Part shown: piece by piece, positions 26,808 through 34,778 of the stretch
Layout: each line of letters opens with the position of its first letter
Position numbering within the stretch: the first letter of the stretch is position 1
Origin: Streptomyces sp. NBC_00287
Lineage (GTDB): Bacteria > Actinomycetota > Actinomycetes > Streptomycetales > Streptomycetaceae
NCBI RefSeq assembly: GCF_036173105.1
Contig: NZ_CP108053.1
Location: 2,790,001-2,854,000 of the forward strand
Direction of reading: 5' to 3'
Length of the DNA stretch: 64,000 nt
Translations under genes and position numbers: made by a program
Notes under the pieces: generated by a model
Told to the model about the DNA's origin: nothing
Database searches by the model: none
The model's input: only the letters and a program-made list of their open reading frames with translations

Positions 26808-27869
26808 CTACACCCCGATCCGGGTCGTGTCGTTCTTGCGTTCCAACTGGACGTGCGCGCGCATGAGTTCACCGGGGTTGGTCTGTGCCGCGAGCAGCGA
26901 GAGCTCACCGCAGAGCACCGTCGCGGCCGCGATGACGGCGAGCCGCCGCGCGTTGTCCCCGGGGGCGCGCTCGGCCCGGCAGCCGAGCCGGACGAGGTTC
27001 TCCTCGACGAAGTCGAGTCCCTTGCCGTTGCCGACCGTTCCGACGATCAGGTTCGGCAGCGTGCAGGAGAAGTACAGGTCGCCGTCGCGGTCCTCGGCGA
27101 CGGTCACGCCCTGCGAGCCCTCGACGATGTTGGCCGCGTCCTGGCCGGTGGCCAGATAGAAGGCGAGCAGCATATTGGCGTAGTGGGCGTTGGCCGAGCG
27201 GATGCCGCCGGCCAGCAGGGTGCCGATGAGGTTCTTGCGCACATTGAGTTCGGCGATCCGCTTGGCCGTCGTGTGCAGCCGGCGCTCCACCAGCTCCCGC
27301 GGGACGAGCAGTTCGGTGACGACGTTCTTGCCGCGGCCGAGGATGCCGTTGATCGCGGTGGCCTTCTTGTCGGTGCAGTAGTTGCCCGATATCGATCCGT
27401 ACGTGATGCCGGGGACGGTGGCCAGGATGTGTGTGAGCAGTACGTCGGCCGCGAGCGTGGCCATGTTGTGGCCGGAGGCGTCGCCGGTGGTGAACTCGAA
27501 GCGGATGAACAGCAGATGGCCGGTGATCTCGTGCCTGAGCCCGATCAGTTCCGCGTATCTGCTGCAGCCGCGCACCACCTCGCGCAGTTCGTCGAGGCGG
27601 TCGTCGAGCATCCGGGCCGCGGCGTACGCACCCTGCGCGTCCCGCGCCTCGACGAGCACCGAGCGGGTCATCCGGTCGTCGACGAGGACGGCCGCGATGC
27701 CCTGTTCGGTCTCCCGGGAGAGCCGCGCGCCGCGCTGCACGGAGGGCCACAGCGGCGACTCGTAGGTGGCGAGCGGGACTTCGGTCTCGGTGGTCGCGAC
27801 GTTCCCCGAGATCCGCAGGGGCCCCACCCACTTCATCGGGACCCCGGCGGTCAGGTGCGTGTCGGTCAT
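26808..27869 (-). CDS. hydroxymethylglutaryl-CoA reductase
   Basis: The 353-residue enzyme reduces HMG-CoA to mevalonate. Class I-like features include the catalytic Lys/Asp region around NYCTDKKATAINGILGRGK, the substrate-binding RFEFTTGDASGHNM segment, and the C-terminal TVGNGKGLDFVEENL. It closely resembles the NADPH-dependent Streptomyces enzyme of the CL190 type. Its ATG overlaps the fni stop as ATGA, showing translational coupling. Confidence 0.95.
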   Translation of the reverse strand: MTDTHLTAGVPMKWVGPLRISGNVATTETEVPLATYESPLWPSVQRGARLSRETEQGIAAVLVDDRMTRSVLVEARDAQGAYAAARMLDDRLDELREVVRGCSRYAELIGLRHEITGHLLFIRFEFTTGDASGHNMATLAADVLLTHILATVPGITYGSISGNYCTDKKATAINGILGRGKNVVTELLVPRELVERRLHTTAKRIAELNVRKNLIGTLLAGGIRSANAHYANMLLAFYLATGQDAANIVEGSQGVTVAEDRDGDLYFSCTLPNLIVGTVGNGKGLDFVEENLVRLGCRAERAPGDNARRLAVIAAATVLCGELSLLAAQTNPGELMRAHVQLERKNDTTRIGV

Positions 27870-28957
27870 CGTGTGCTTCCCGTCGTGTCAGGGGTGGCGC
27901 CGGGCGAGCCGGTACGGGTGGCCGTCCGGCCTGTGTCGATCCCGCGGTCGGTGCAGAAGGTCCGCAGGTCGCCGCGGATCAGCACGGCGCACTGGGCCAG
28001 GTCCGCCGGGGTGCGCGCGCCGAGCGCGGTCATCAGGGCCGTCAACTGGTCGAGCCAGGTGGTGATCCGGTCGACCAGCGCGTCCACCCCGCCGTCCAGC
28101 AGGGTCTTCAGGAATCCCCCGGAGGCGCCGGCGGCGCGGGCGCCCAGGGCCAGCGAGCGGGCCACGTCGAGGGGGTGGCGCACCCCGCCGGAGGCCAGCA
28201 GCGGGATCCCCGCGTCCTGGGCGTCCAGCAGACAGGCGGGGGTGCTCTGGCCCCAGTCGTCGAGGTAGGCGTAGTCGGCGAGGTCGCGCCTGCCGTTCTC
28301 GATCCGGGCGAAGTTGGTGCCGCCGCGGCCGCCGACGTCGGCGATCTGTACGCCGAGTTTCTCGAGCAGCGCCACGGTCTCGCGGCTCAGGCCGAAGCCG
28401 ACCTCCTTCACGATCACCGGGACGTCCACCGCGGCCGCGATCTCCTCGATACGCGGCGCCCAGGAGCCGAAGGAGCGGTCGCCCTCCGGCATCACCGTCT
28501 CCTGGACGGTGTTGAGGTGGATCTGCAGGGCGTCGGCCTCGAGCAGGCCGATGGCCCGGCGGGCCCGCTCGACGGTGGCCGTGGCGTTGATGTTCGCCAT
28601 GATGAAGCCGTCCGGGTTCTCGCGGCGCATCACGCTGAAGGTGCCGGCGGACGAGGGGTCCTTGAAGTACGCGCTCATGGACCCGGTGGCGATCGGTACG
28701 CCGGTCTCGCGGGCGGCGATGGCCAGGTCCCGGTTGATGACACCGGTCTTCTCGCTGCCGCCGGTCATCGCGTTGATGTAGAGCGGCACCGGCCATTCGA
28801 GGCCGGCGAAGCGGGTGCGCAGGGACACCTCGGAGCGGTCGATGCCGGCCAGTGCGTGGTGGACGAACGTCACCTCGTCGAACTGGTTGCGTCCGCTGGT
28901 CCCTTGCTGCTGTTCCACGGCGAGCCGGACATGGTCGTCCTTGCGTTCAGCGATCAT
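27866..28957 (-). CDS. fni: type 2 isopentenyl-diphosphate isomerase
   Basis: The 363-residue FMN enzyme interconverts IPP and DMAPP. It shows the N-terminal RKDDHVRLA motif, the flavin-binding TGGSEKTGVINRDLA and ATGSMSAY segments, and the C-terminal phosphate-binding ASGGVRHPLDVARSLALGA. It overlaps mvaK2 by 11 nt at its start and the reductase gene by 4 nt at its stop. The extreme C-terminus (about 20 residues of Thr, Gly and Pro) looks unstructured. Confidence 0.95.
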   Translation of the reverse strand: MIAERKDDHVRLAVEQQQGTSGRNQFDEVTFVHHALAGIDRSEVSLRTRFAGLEWPVPLYINAMTGGSEKTGVINRDLAIAARETGVPIATGSMSAYFKDPSSAGTFSVMRRENPDGFIMANINATATVERARRAIGLLEADALQIHLNTVQETVMPEGDRSFGSWAPRIEEIAAAVDVPVIVKEVGFGLSRETVALLEKLGVQIADVGGRGGTNFARIENGRRDLADYAYLDDWGQSTPACLLDAQDAGIPLLASGGVRHPLDVARSLALGARAAGASGGFLKTLLDGGVDALVDRITTWLDQLTALMTALGARTPADLAQCAVLIRGDLRTFCTDRGIDTGRTATRTGSPGATPDTTGSTR

Positions 28958-30485
28958 CGCGCACGTCCTTTCGGTCGGCGGTTCGGATGGGCAGCGGCAC
29001 GATCCCGGCGGCCCGCCAGTGGGTCCGCATCCGGGTGAGCTCCGCCTCCGCCTCGGTGGGCAGCAGGGCGATGCCGCAGTCCCCGCCCCCGGCGCCCGAG
29101 GGCTTGGCCGCACCGCCGGCGGCCTCGGCGAAGTCGCACAGGGCGCGCAGGCCCGGGGTGAAGATGCCGAGTCCGGTGTCCTCGTCCAGGCGGGCCATGA
29201 CCTGGCGTGCGGTGCGGATCTGGTGCAGCAGTTCCGTGCGGTCCCCGCGCTCGATCGCCCGGGTCGCGGCCTGTACGCAGCTCTCGCTGCGGGTGAGGAA
29301 CTCCCGGTGGGACGGACTGCCCCGCCAGTCGCGGGCGGCGAGGCCGGACACCAGCGCCGAGGTGGAGGCGGGCCGTCCGGTCCAGCCGACGACCAGGGTG
29401 AGCCCGGCGGGCGAGGGCAGTGGCCGTACCTCGAAGTCGGGCCAGGGTGCGCGCAGAGCCTCGTCGAGGCCCCGACGCCGGGCCGCTTCGAGGACGGCGG
29501 CCCGGTCGGGCGCGCGGTAGGCGATCCAGCCGCCCCAGGTACTGGCCGCGAGGTCGCCCCCGGAGGGGCCGGGATCAATACGCGCCGTGGCAAGCAGGGC
29601 GAGCCGAAACCTGGCCTCGGCCGACAACTCCATACCGCAGCAGGCCGCAACGGCATCGACGGTCGCCACCGTCACCGCGCCACTGGAACCCAGGCCGAAC
29701 TTGGTCCCACCCTCATGCAGCCGACTACTGACGGCCACATGCAGCGTGACTGCGGGCAACCCCCGCTCGTCCCGCAGCCGATCCACGACCTCAATCGCGG
29801 ACACGACGTGGCCAAGCCCCGCCCGAGCCCACCGCTCATCCTCCGGCCCGCACCCGATGAGCAGCCCGTCTCGCCACCGCATCCGGACGGGCTCGGGCAG
29901 GAGGTCGGAGACGATCACGACGGTGGGGGTGTCGGGGGGTGGGGCGGTGGGGCTCAGGGGGGCGGGGCCCAGAGCGCCAGATCCCAGGGCGCCGGAGTCG
30001 GGGGCGCCCGGGCGCGGGGCGGCGGGTCCCAGGGGGGTGGACTCCCGAGCGCTGGACCCCGAGGGGCCAGATCCCGAGGGGCCAGATCCCAGAGCGCCAG
30101 ATCCCAAGCCGCCTGGGCCGGGGGCGCCGGAGCCCGGGGCGGCACCAGGGCCCAGGACGCCGAACCTCGGAGCGCCAGACCCCAGGGCGTCGGGGTCAGG
30201 GGCACCAGACCCGGAGGCGCCGGAACCAGGGGCACCGGAGCCGGGGGCACCAGACCCGGGGGCGCCGGAGCCGGGGGCGCCGGAGCCGGAGGCGCCAGAC
30301 CGAAGGGCGCCAGACCCGGGGGCGCCGGGACCAGGGCCGCCAGTTTCCGCGGTCGCCGTCACGGTGACGTGGCGGTCGATCGCGGCCAGGATTGCCGGGT
30401 TGCCGGGCTCCACGACCGCGTACTCGCCCGCGGCGAACAGCTTGCCCGGGGCGTGTCGGGTGACCACCGTGCGGGTCGTCGTCAC
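28947..30485 (-). CDS. mvaK2: phosphomevalonate kinase with a large GAPGS-repeat insertion
   Basis: This GHMP kinase phosphorylates 5-phosphomevalonate. Family segments are clear: HAPGKLFAAGEYAVVEPGNP at the N-terminus, KFGLGSSGAVTVATV (ATP loop), SGGDLAASTWGGWIAY, and KPSGAGGGDCGIAL near the C-terminus. At 512 residues it is about 138 longer than the roughly 374-residue CL190 enzyme. The excess is residues 49-186, a nearly pure Gly/Ala/Pro/Ser/Leu run with GAPGS-type repeats, inserted between two early beta-strands. The frame is uninterrupted through the repeat. GTG 30485 overlaps the mvaD stop as GTGA. Activity is expected because all motifs remain, but the insertion is not typical of the family. 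Confidence 0.93.
   Translation of the reverse strand: MTTTRTVVTRHAPGKLFAAGEYAVVEPGNPAILAAIDRHVTVTATAETGGPGPGAPGSGALRSGASGSGAPGSGAPGSGAPGSGAPGSGASGSGAPDPDALGSGAPRFGVLGPGAAPGSGAPGPGGLGSGALGSGPSGSGPSGSSARESTPLGPAAPRPGAPDSGALGSGALGPAPLSPTAPPPDTPTVVIVSDLLPEPVRMRWRDGLLIGCGPEDERWARAGLGHVVSAIEVVDRLRDERGLPAVTLHVAVSSRLHEGGTKFGLGSSGAVTVATVDAVAACCGMELSAEARFRLALLATARIDPGPSGGDLAASTWGGWIAYRAPDRAAVLEAARRRGLDEALRAPWPDFEVRPLPSPAGLTLVVGWTGRPASTSALVSGLAARDWRGSPSHREFLTRSESCVQAATRAIERGDRTELLHQIRTARQVMARLDEDTGLGIFTPGLRALCDFAEAAGGAAKPSGAGGGDCGIALLPTEAEAELTRMRTHWRAAGIVPLPIRTADRKDVRDDR
29928..30341. repeat. in-frame GC-rich minisatellite inside mvaK2
   Basis: On the plus strand the tract is built of imperfect units such as GGGGGCGCCGGAGCC, 15 nt each, encoding GAPGS/GSGAP on the minus strand. 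The cleanest copies lie around 30195-30310, and more diverged 12-, 15- and 30-nt variants extend to 29928. Length is a multiple of three throughout, so the kinase frame is kept. Replication slippage is the likely source. Confidence 0.85.
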
Positions 30486-31540
30486 CGGACCTCGCTGTGG
30501 AGTAGGGCGCCGGGGCCGCACCGGGCGACGAGGACCTGGCAGGAGGCGGCGGCCCGGACCGCGTCGGCCACCCGGTCCGCATCCGAACTCCGGCACAGCA
30601 CCTTGGTGTTGGGGCCCGCGTCGATCGTCGCGTGGGCCGACACGCCGTCCCGCCGCAGCTGTTGGACCGCGTCGAGCACGGTGAGCGTGGCCGGTGACAG
30701 ATAGCGCACCGCCGGGCGCGCCGCCAGCATCGTGGCGTGCATGCCCAGCGCGTTGCGCTCGGCGATCTCCCCGACCGCGTCCAGGTCCCCGCGGAGCAGA
30801 GCCCGGCGCATCTCGGCCAGATCGGTCCGGCTGGAGTCGGCCCAACCCCGGTACAGGGGCGAGGTCGCCACCGTACGGCGCATGGCCTCCCGGCTGGAGA
30901 CGGACTTGGGGCCGGTGTCCAGCAGGGCGATCACCAGGGCGGGGTCGAGCTCCTCGACGGGCACGGGCACGGGCTCGGCATAAGAAGCAAGGTCGGGGTC
31001 GGGGTCGGAGTCGTACGGCCCACCGCCCTGGTCGTACGGCCCACCCCCCTGCCCCCCAGCCACCCCCGCATGCCACACAGCGAAGCCGCCGTAGATCGAG
31101 CGGGCGGCCGAGCCGGAGCCGCGGCGGGCCAGGCGGGACAAGTCCCGCGCGTCGAGCCGGAGGCCGTAGGCGGTGGCCGAGGCGACGGCCAGGGCGGCGA
31201 ATCCGCTGGCCGAGGAGGCCAGGCCCGCTCCCGTCGGAACGGTGTTGCGGCTGTCCACCAGGGCCCGTTCGGCGCGTCCGGCGCGCTGCCGCACCAGATC
31301 GAGGAAGTCCGTGACCCGCCGCAGCGCCTCCCCTTGCGCGGGCCTGCCGTCGAGTGTCACCTCGTCGGCCTCCGCGGCGGTGAGCCGGACCGAGGTCGTC
31401 GTCGGGAAGACGTCCAGCGTCATCGACAGGCTGTCGGTGTACGGCAGAACGAGCCGCTCGTCGCGCTTGCCCCAGTACTTGACGAGGGCGATGTTCGGAT
31501 GGGCCACGGCGGTCGCGGCGTCGGATACGTCAACGGGCAT
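30482..31540 (-). CDS. mvaD: diphosphomevalonate decarboxylase
   Basis: The 352-residue GHMP-fold enzyme makes IPP from mevalonate diphosphate. It contains the signature HPNIALVKYWGKRDERL, the PTGAGLASSASGFAAL ATP loop, RRGSGSAARSIYGGF, and the catalytic Asp segment IDAGPNTKVLC near the C-terminus. After the GGFAVWH segment it has an atypical Gly/Pro/Asp-rich loop with two GGGPYD copies (residues about 160-180). Start and stop overlap mvaK1 and mvaK2 by 11 and 4 nt. Confidence 0.95.
   Translation of the reverse strand: MPVDVSDAATAVAHPNIALVKYWGKRDERLVLPYTDSLSMTLDVFPTTTSVRLTAAEADEVTLDGRPAQGEALRRVTDFLDLVRQRAGRAERALVDSRNTVPTGAGLASSASGFAALAVASATAYGLRLDARDLSRLARRGSGSAARSIYGGFAVWHAGVAGGQGGGPYDQGGGPYDSDPDPDLASYAEPVPVPVEELDPALVIALLDTGPKSVSSREAMRRTVATSPLYRGWADSSRTDLAEMRRALLRGDLDAVGEIAERNALGMHATMLAARPAVRYLSPATLTVLDAVQQLRRDGVSAHATIDAGPNTKVLCRSSDADRVADAVRAAASCQVLVARCGPGALLHSEVR
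31010..31051. repeat. 21-bp tandem duplication inside mvaD
   Basis: Two adjacent 21-bp units (31010-31030 and 31031-31051), identical at all but one position, encode the duplicated GGGPYD segment. A hexameric GGTCGG-type repeat at 30991-31009 encodes the neighbouring DPDPD run. Confidence 0.85.
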
Positions 31541-32531
31541 GTCCGCTGAACCTCTCGATCGGCACGACCCAGGTCCGTACCGCCCCGGCCGCGCCGAGCC
31601 GCCGCTCGGTCTCCCGCGCCCGTTCCGCCGATCCGGCCAGGGCGATCATGCAGCCGCCCAGACCACCACCGCTGATCTTGGCGCCGAGGGCACCCGCCGA
31701 GAGGGCCGCCTCCACCAGGCCGTCGATCCGGTCCGTGCTCAGTCCCGCCCCGGCGAGCAGGGCGTGACAGTCCGTCAGCCGCCCGCCGAAGGCCTCGGCG
31801 CGCCCCGCGGCGAGGTCGCGTACGGCGGCCGTGGTCAGTTCCGTGGCCCGGCCGACGAAGTCCGCTCGCGTCTCCGGATCGCGTTCGAAGGCGCGCCGCA
31901 GCATTTCGACGCCGTCCTTCGTCCGGCCGGCGACGCCGCTGTCCGCGACGACGACGGCACCGTCGAACCCGATCCGCGGTTCCCGGGCGAAACCGCCGGA
32001 CAGCAGGACGGGGAACGGCGAGCCGGTGGCGAGCGTGTCGATGCCGCTCGCCCTGCCGTGGGTGACGTTCTCCGCGATCTGTACGAGATCGAAGACGGTC
32101 CCGGAGTCGAGGCTGACCCCGACGAGGTCGGCCAGCGCCAGGACGACGGCCTGGGCGCATGCCGCGCTGGAGCCGAGCCCCCGGCCGGTGGGGATGGCGC
32201 AGTCGATGAGCACGTCGATGTGCGGGCTGCCGGTGCGGCCGGTCGTCTCCTTGAACTCCGCGACCAGACGCCGCAGTCCCTCGGACGCCTCCATCGCGAC
32301 CGGTCCGGACTGCCCCGCCATCGTGAAGGTGACGTCGCCCGGCTCGGCGGAGGGGTGCGAGGACTGCGCGGCGCTCGCCGTGACCGTCAGTTCCGGGATG
32401 GGAAGCGCGAGCGCCGGGGCGCCGTAGACGACCGAGTGCTCCCCCAGCAGAATCACCTTTCCGTGGGCGCATCCGATGCCGAACGGTCGGCTTTTTGAGT
32501 TGCCCGGCGTTCCCTGTGCCGAAGTCGGCAT
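31530..32531 (-). CDS. mvaK1: mevalonate kinase
   Basis: The 333-residue GHMP kinase phosphorylates mevalonate. Motifs are GKVILLGEHSVVYGAPA at the N-terminus, PTGRGLGSSAACAQA (ATP loop), SGIDTLATGSPFPV and KISGGGLGGCMIAL at the C-terminus. The ATG at 32531 lacks a well-placed ribosome site (GGGGG is 16 nt away), and a TTG six nt upstream is an alternative. It follows the polyprenyl synthase gene after 89 nt, the longest gap within this operon. Confidence 0.94.
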   Translation of the reverse strand: MPTSAQGTPGNSKSRPFGIGCAHGKVILLGEHSVVYGAPALALPIPELTVTASAAQSSHPSAEPGDVTFTMAGQSGPVAMEASEGLRRLVAEFKETTGRTGSPHIDVLIDCAIPTGRGLGSSAACAQAVVLALADLVGVSLDSGTVFDLVQIAENVTHGRASGIDTLATGSPFPVLLSGGFAREPRIGFDGAVVVADSGVAGRTKDGVEMLRRAFERDPETRADFVGRATELTTAAVRDLAAGRAEAFGGRLTDCHALLAGAGLSTDRIDGLVEAALSAGALGAKISGGGLGGCMIALAGSAERARETERRLGAAGAVRTWVVPIERFSGHAR

Positions 32532-32620
32532 GGTCAACGCGCTCAACCCCCTTTGTCTGTTCCGGCGTTGTCTGATCCAGCGTCTTCTTTTTCGGTAATT
32601 GCTCGCGATGTCCGGCGGGT

Positions 32621-33709
32621 TCACCAGGTTCGCTCGGTCGCCCGGACGGCCAGGTCGGCCAGCCGGTCCCGCACCTGCTCGACGGCGTCGCTCGACCTCA
32701 GTGCGGCAAGCGCCCGTTCGGTGCGGCGGGCGATGTCCTCCTCGACGAGGTCCACCGCGCCCACCTCGATCAACAGGGCGCGGATCGCGTCGAGTTCGTC
32801 CTCGTCGAAGTCGGTGCCGACCTTCGCGCGCAGGAGTCCGGCCCCGGCCGGATCGCACCGGTCCGCGCGCCGCAGCGCCTCCGCGAGCAGCACCGTCCGC
32901 TTGCCCTCGCGCAGATCGTCGCCGGAGGGTTTGCCGGTCACCTCGGGGTCGCCGAAGACGCCCAGCAGGTCGTCGCGGAGTTGGAAGGCGATGCCGATGT
33001 CGACGCCGAAGGCGCGGTAGGCGGAGACCAGACGGTCATCCGCGCCGGCGATGGCGCCGCCGAAGTGCAGCGGCCGTTCCACCGTGTACGAGGCCGTCTT
33101 GTACCGGTCGATGCGCAGCGCCGACGCCATGCCCTCGTCTCCGCTCGCCTCGGCGGTGAGGTCGAGCAGCTGCCCGCACAGGACTTCGGTGCGCATCGCG
33201 GACCAGACGGGCCCGAGGCGGGCCTGGGCCCCCGCCGGCAGTCCGGAGCCGCGCACCATGTCGTCGGCCCAGGCCAGGGCGAGGTCCCCGACCAGGATCG
33301 CGGTGCCGGTGCCGAAGTCCGCCGGGTCGCCGGACCAGCCCCGCGCCCGGTGCCGGTCGGCGAAGGCGATGTGGGCCGCGGGGTGGCCGCGGCGGGTCGG
33401 GGAGGCGTCGATGATGTCGTCGTGGATCAGCGCGGAGGCGTGCAGCAGCTCCAGGGCCGCGCAGGCGCGGGCGACCGGCACCGCGGCCGGCCCGTCCGCG
33501 TCGCCCCCGGCGCCCAGCCAGCCCAGCCAGGCGAAGGCCGGTCGTACCCGCTTGCCGCCGCGCAGCACATAGCCCGCCAGTTCCGCGACCGCGTCGGCGA
33601 CGCTTTCCCCGATCGCGTCGGCGTCGCCGCGGCGGTGGTTGAGGAAGTGCCGCAGCTCCGTGTCGAAGACTTCGGTGCTCAGAGCCGTCTCGGCGTGTCC
33701 GACGACCAC
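32621..33709 (-). CDS. polyprenyl diphosphate synthase (chain length not determined)
   Basis: The 362-residue all-helical synthase has the first aspartate-rich motif HDDIIDASPTRRG and the second motif FQLRDDLLGVFGD, plus the GGKRVRPAF substrate region. It condenses IPP with an allylic diphosphate to GPP, FPP or GGPP. Small residues before the first motif (LLHASALIH) would allow a long product, but this is not decisive. GTG 33709 lies 4 nt after the prenyltransferase stop. It most likely makes the prenyl donor used by the UbiA enzyme encoded just upstream in the operon. Confidence 0.92.
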   Translation of the reverse strand: MVVGHAETALSTEVFDTELRHFLNHRRGDADAIGESVADAVAELAGYVLRGGKRVRPAFAWLGWLGAGGDADGPAAVPVARACAALELLHASALIHDDIIDASPTRRGHPAAHIAFADRHRARGWSGDPADFGTGTAILVGDLALAWADDMVRGSGLPAGAQARLGPVWSAMRTEVLCGQLLDLTAEASGDEGMASALRIDRYKTASYTVERPLHFGGAIAGADDRLVSAYRAFGVDIGIAFQLRDDLLGVFGDPEVTGKPSGDDLREGKRTVLLAEALRRADRCDPAGAGLLRAKVGTDFDEDELDAIRALLIEVGAVDLVEEDIARRTERALAALRSSDAVEQVRDRLADLAVRATERTW

Positions 33710-33713
33710 GGCG

Positions 33714-34715
33714 TCAGCGCTCCCCGAGGACGAACAGCGCGAGTGCCACGTTGGTGAAGCCCAGCACCACGCCGTGGTACGGCAGGGAGAGGGCGTGCTT
33801 GCGGACCGTGTCGAGCGCGGAGTCGAAGGACCCACTGGTGCCCCGCGTGATCATCCACATGAACCGCTGGCTCACCAGCCAGACCACGAGGTAGAGGATC
33901 AGCCCCCAGGTGAAGCCGAACTCCAGCCAGGCCCCGCCGAGCACCAGCAGCGCGCCGAGGGCGAGCATCGTGGACTGCACCCGCATCGCCTTGTTGATGC
34001 CGAGGGCGAGGACGTAGGTGCGGATGCCGAACTGCTGGTCCTCCAGGTAGTCCTCGGCGTGGTTGGTGACGAACGTCCCGGTCAGCGTGAGCGAGAGGCC
34101 GATGACGATCAGCACGCTGCCCCATTCGAGACCGTGCTCGAAGGAGCGCAGCGCGAACAGACCGGGGATGAACACGCACCCGAACTGCAAGGTGGGCAGC
34201 TGCCACAGGCCGGCGCTCTTGAGGTGCAGCGGCGGCAGCGAGTACTGGACGCCGATCAGCCAGCCGGCGAACGCGATGGCGATCAGGTCCCAGTGCCCGG
34301 TGCGGGCGGCGAGGAAGACGGACGCGGCGAAGTACAGGAAGGTCGTGACGGCGATGTGCGCGATGACCTTGCGTACGCCGAGGCCGTAGATGGCCCGTGG
34401 TTGCCGGGACTTGTAGGTGGCGTCCAGCTCGCGGTCGGCGAGGGCGTTGAGCATGTCGGCCATTTCCATGTGCGTGACACAGAACAGGAAGGCCACGATC
34501 GCGTTGACCGACGCGAATTCGCCCCAGGTGTGGGCGCCCAGCACGGTCGGTACGAGGCCGATGACGATGTGGATCGGCAGGAACTCGATACGGCGTATGA
34601 CGAGGGCGTACTTCAGGCGCGTGCCCAGCGGGGCAGGCTCGGGGGGTACGCCACGGGAGTCGGTGAAGACCTCGGTGAGTCTCGCACCCAGGGTGGTGGC
34701 GCTGGTGCTGGACAT
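33714..34715 (-). CDS. UbiA-family membrane prenyltransferase, candidate phenazine prenyltransferase
   Basis: The 333-residue protein has 7-9 transmembrane helices. It has the two UbiA aspartate motifs, NALADRELDATYKSR (residues about 89-103) and a second DYLEDQQFGIRT near residue 225, which bind the prenyl diphosphate through Mg2+. UbiA enzymes prenylate aromatic rings. In phenazine clusters most known prenyltransferases are soluble ABBA proteins. MpzP of a marine Streptomyces is, from memory, a membrane-bound one acting on 1,6-dihydroxyphenazine, and this protein may be similar. The ATG has a good AAGGA site. Confidence 0.88.
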   Translation of the reverse strand: MSSTSATTLGARLTEVFTDSRGVPPEPAPLGTRLKYALVIRRIEFLPIHIVIGLVPTVLGAHTWGEFASVNAIVAFLFCVTHMEMADMLNALADRELDATYKSRQPRAIYGLGVRKVIAHIAVTTFLYFAASVFLAARTGHWDLIAIAFAGWLIGVQYSLPPLHLKSAGLWQLPTLQFGCVFIPGLFALRSFEHGLEWGSVLIVIGLSLTLTGTFVTNHAEDYLEDQQFGIRTYVLALGINKAMRVQSTMLALGALLVLGGAWLEFGFTWGLILYLVVWLVSQRFMWMITRGTSGSFDSALDTVRKHALSLPYHGVVLGFTNVALALFVLGER

Positions 34716-34778
34716 GGGTCCGTCCTTTTCTGCGTCCGGCTTGTCTGTCTGCGTGTCTCGCTCGTGCCGCCCCGGTGG

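Noticed and set aside
29587..30704. Long plus-strand open frames through the mvaK2 repeat region
   Set aside because: The GC-rich repeat is open in several frames. The encoded proteins are repetitive Gly/Ala/Pro sequences without domains, and the minus-strand kinase explains the region.
30485..31076. A 709-codon open frame that would extend mvaK2 upstream across mvaD
   Set aside because: The added region is the complement of mvaD in another frame and is low-complexity. The GTG at 30485 matches the known start of phosphomevalonate kinases and couples to the mvaD stop.
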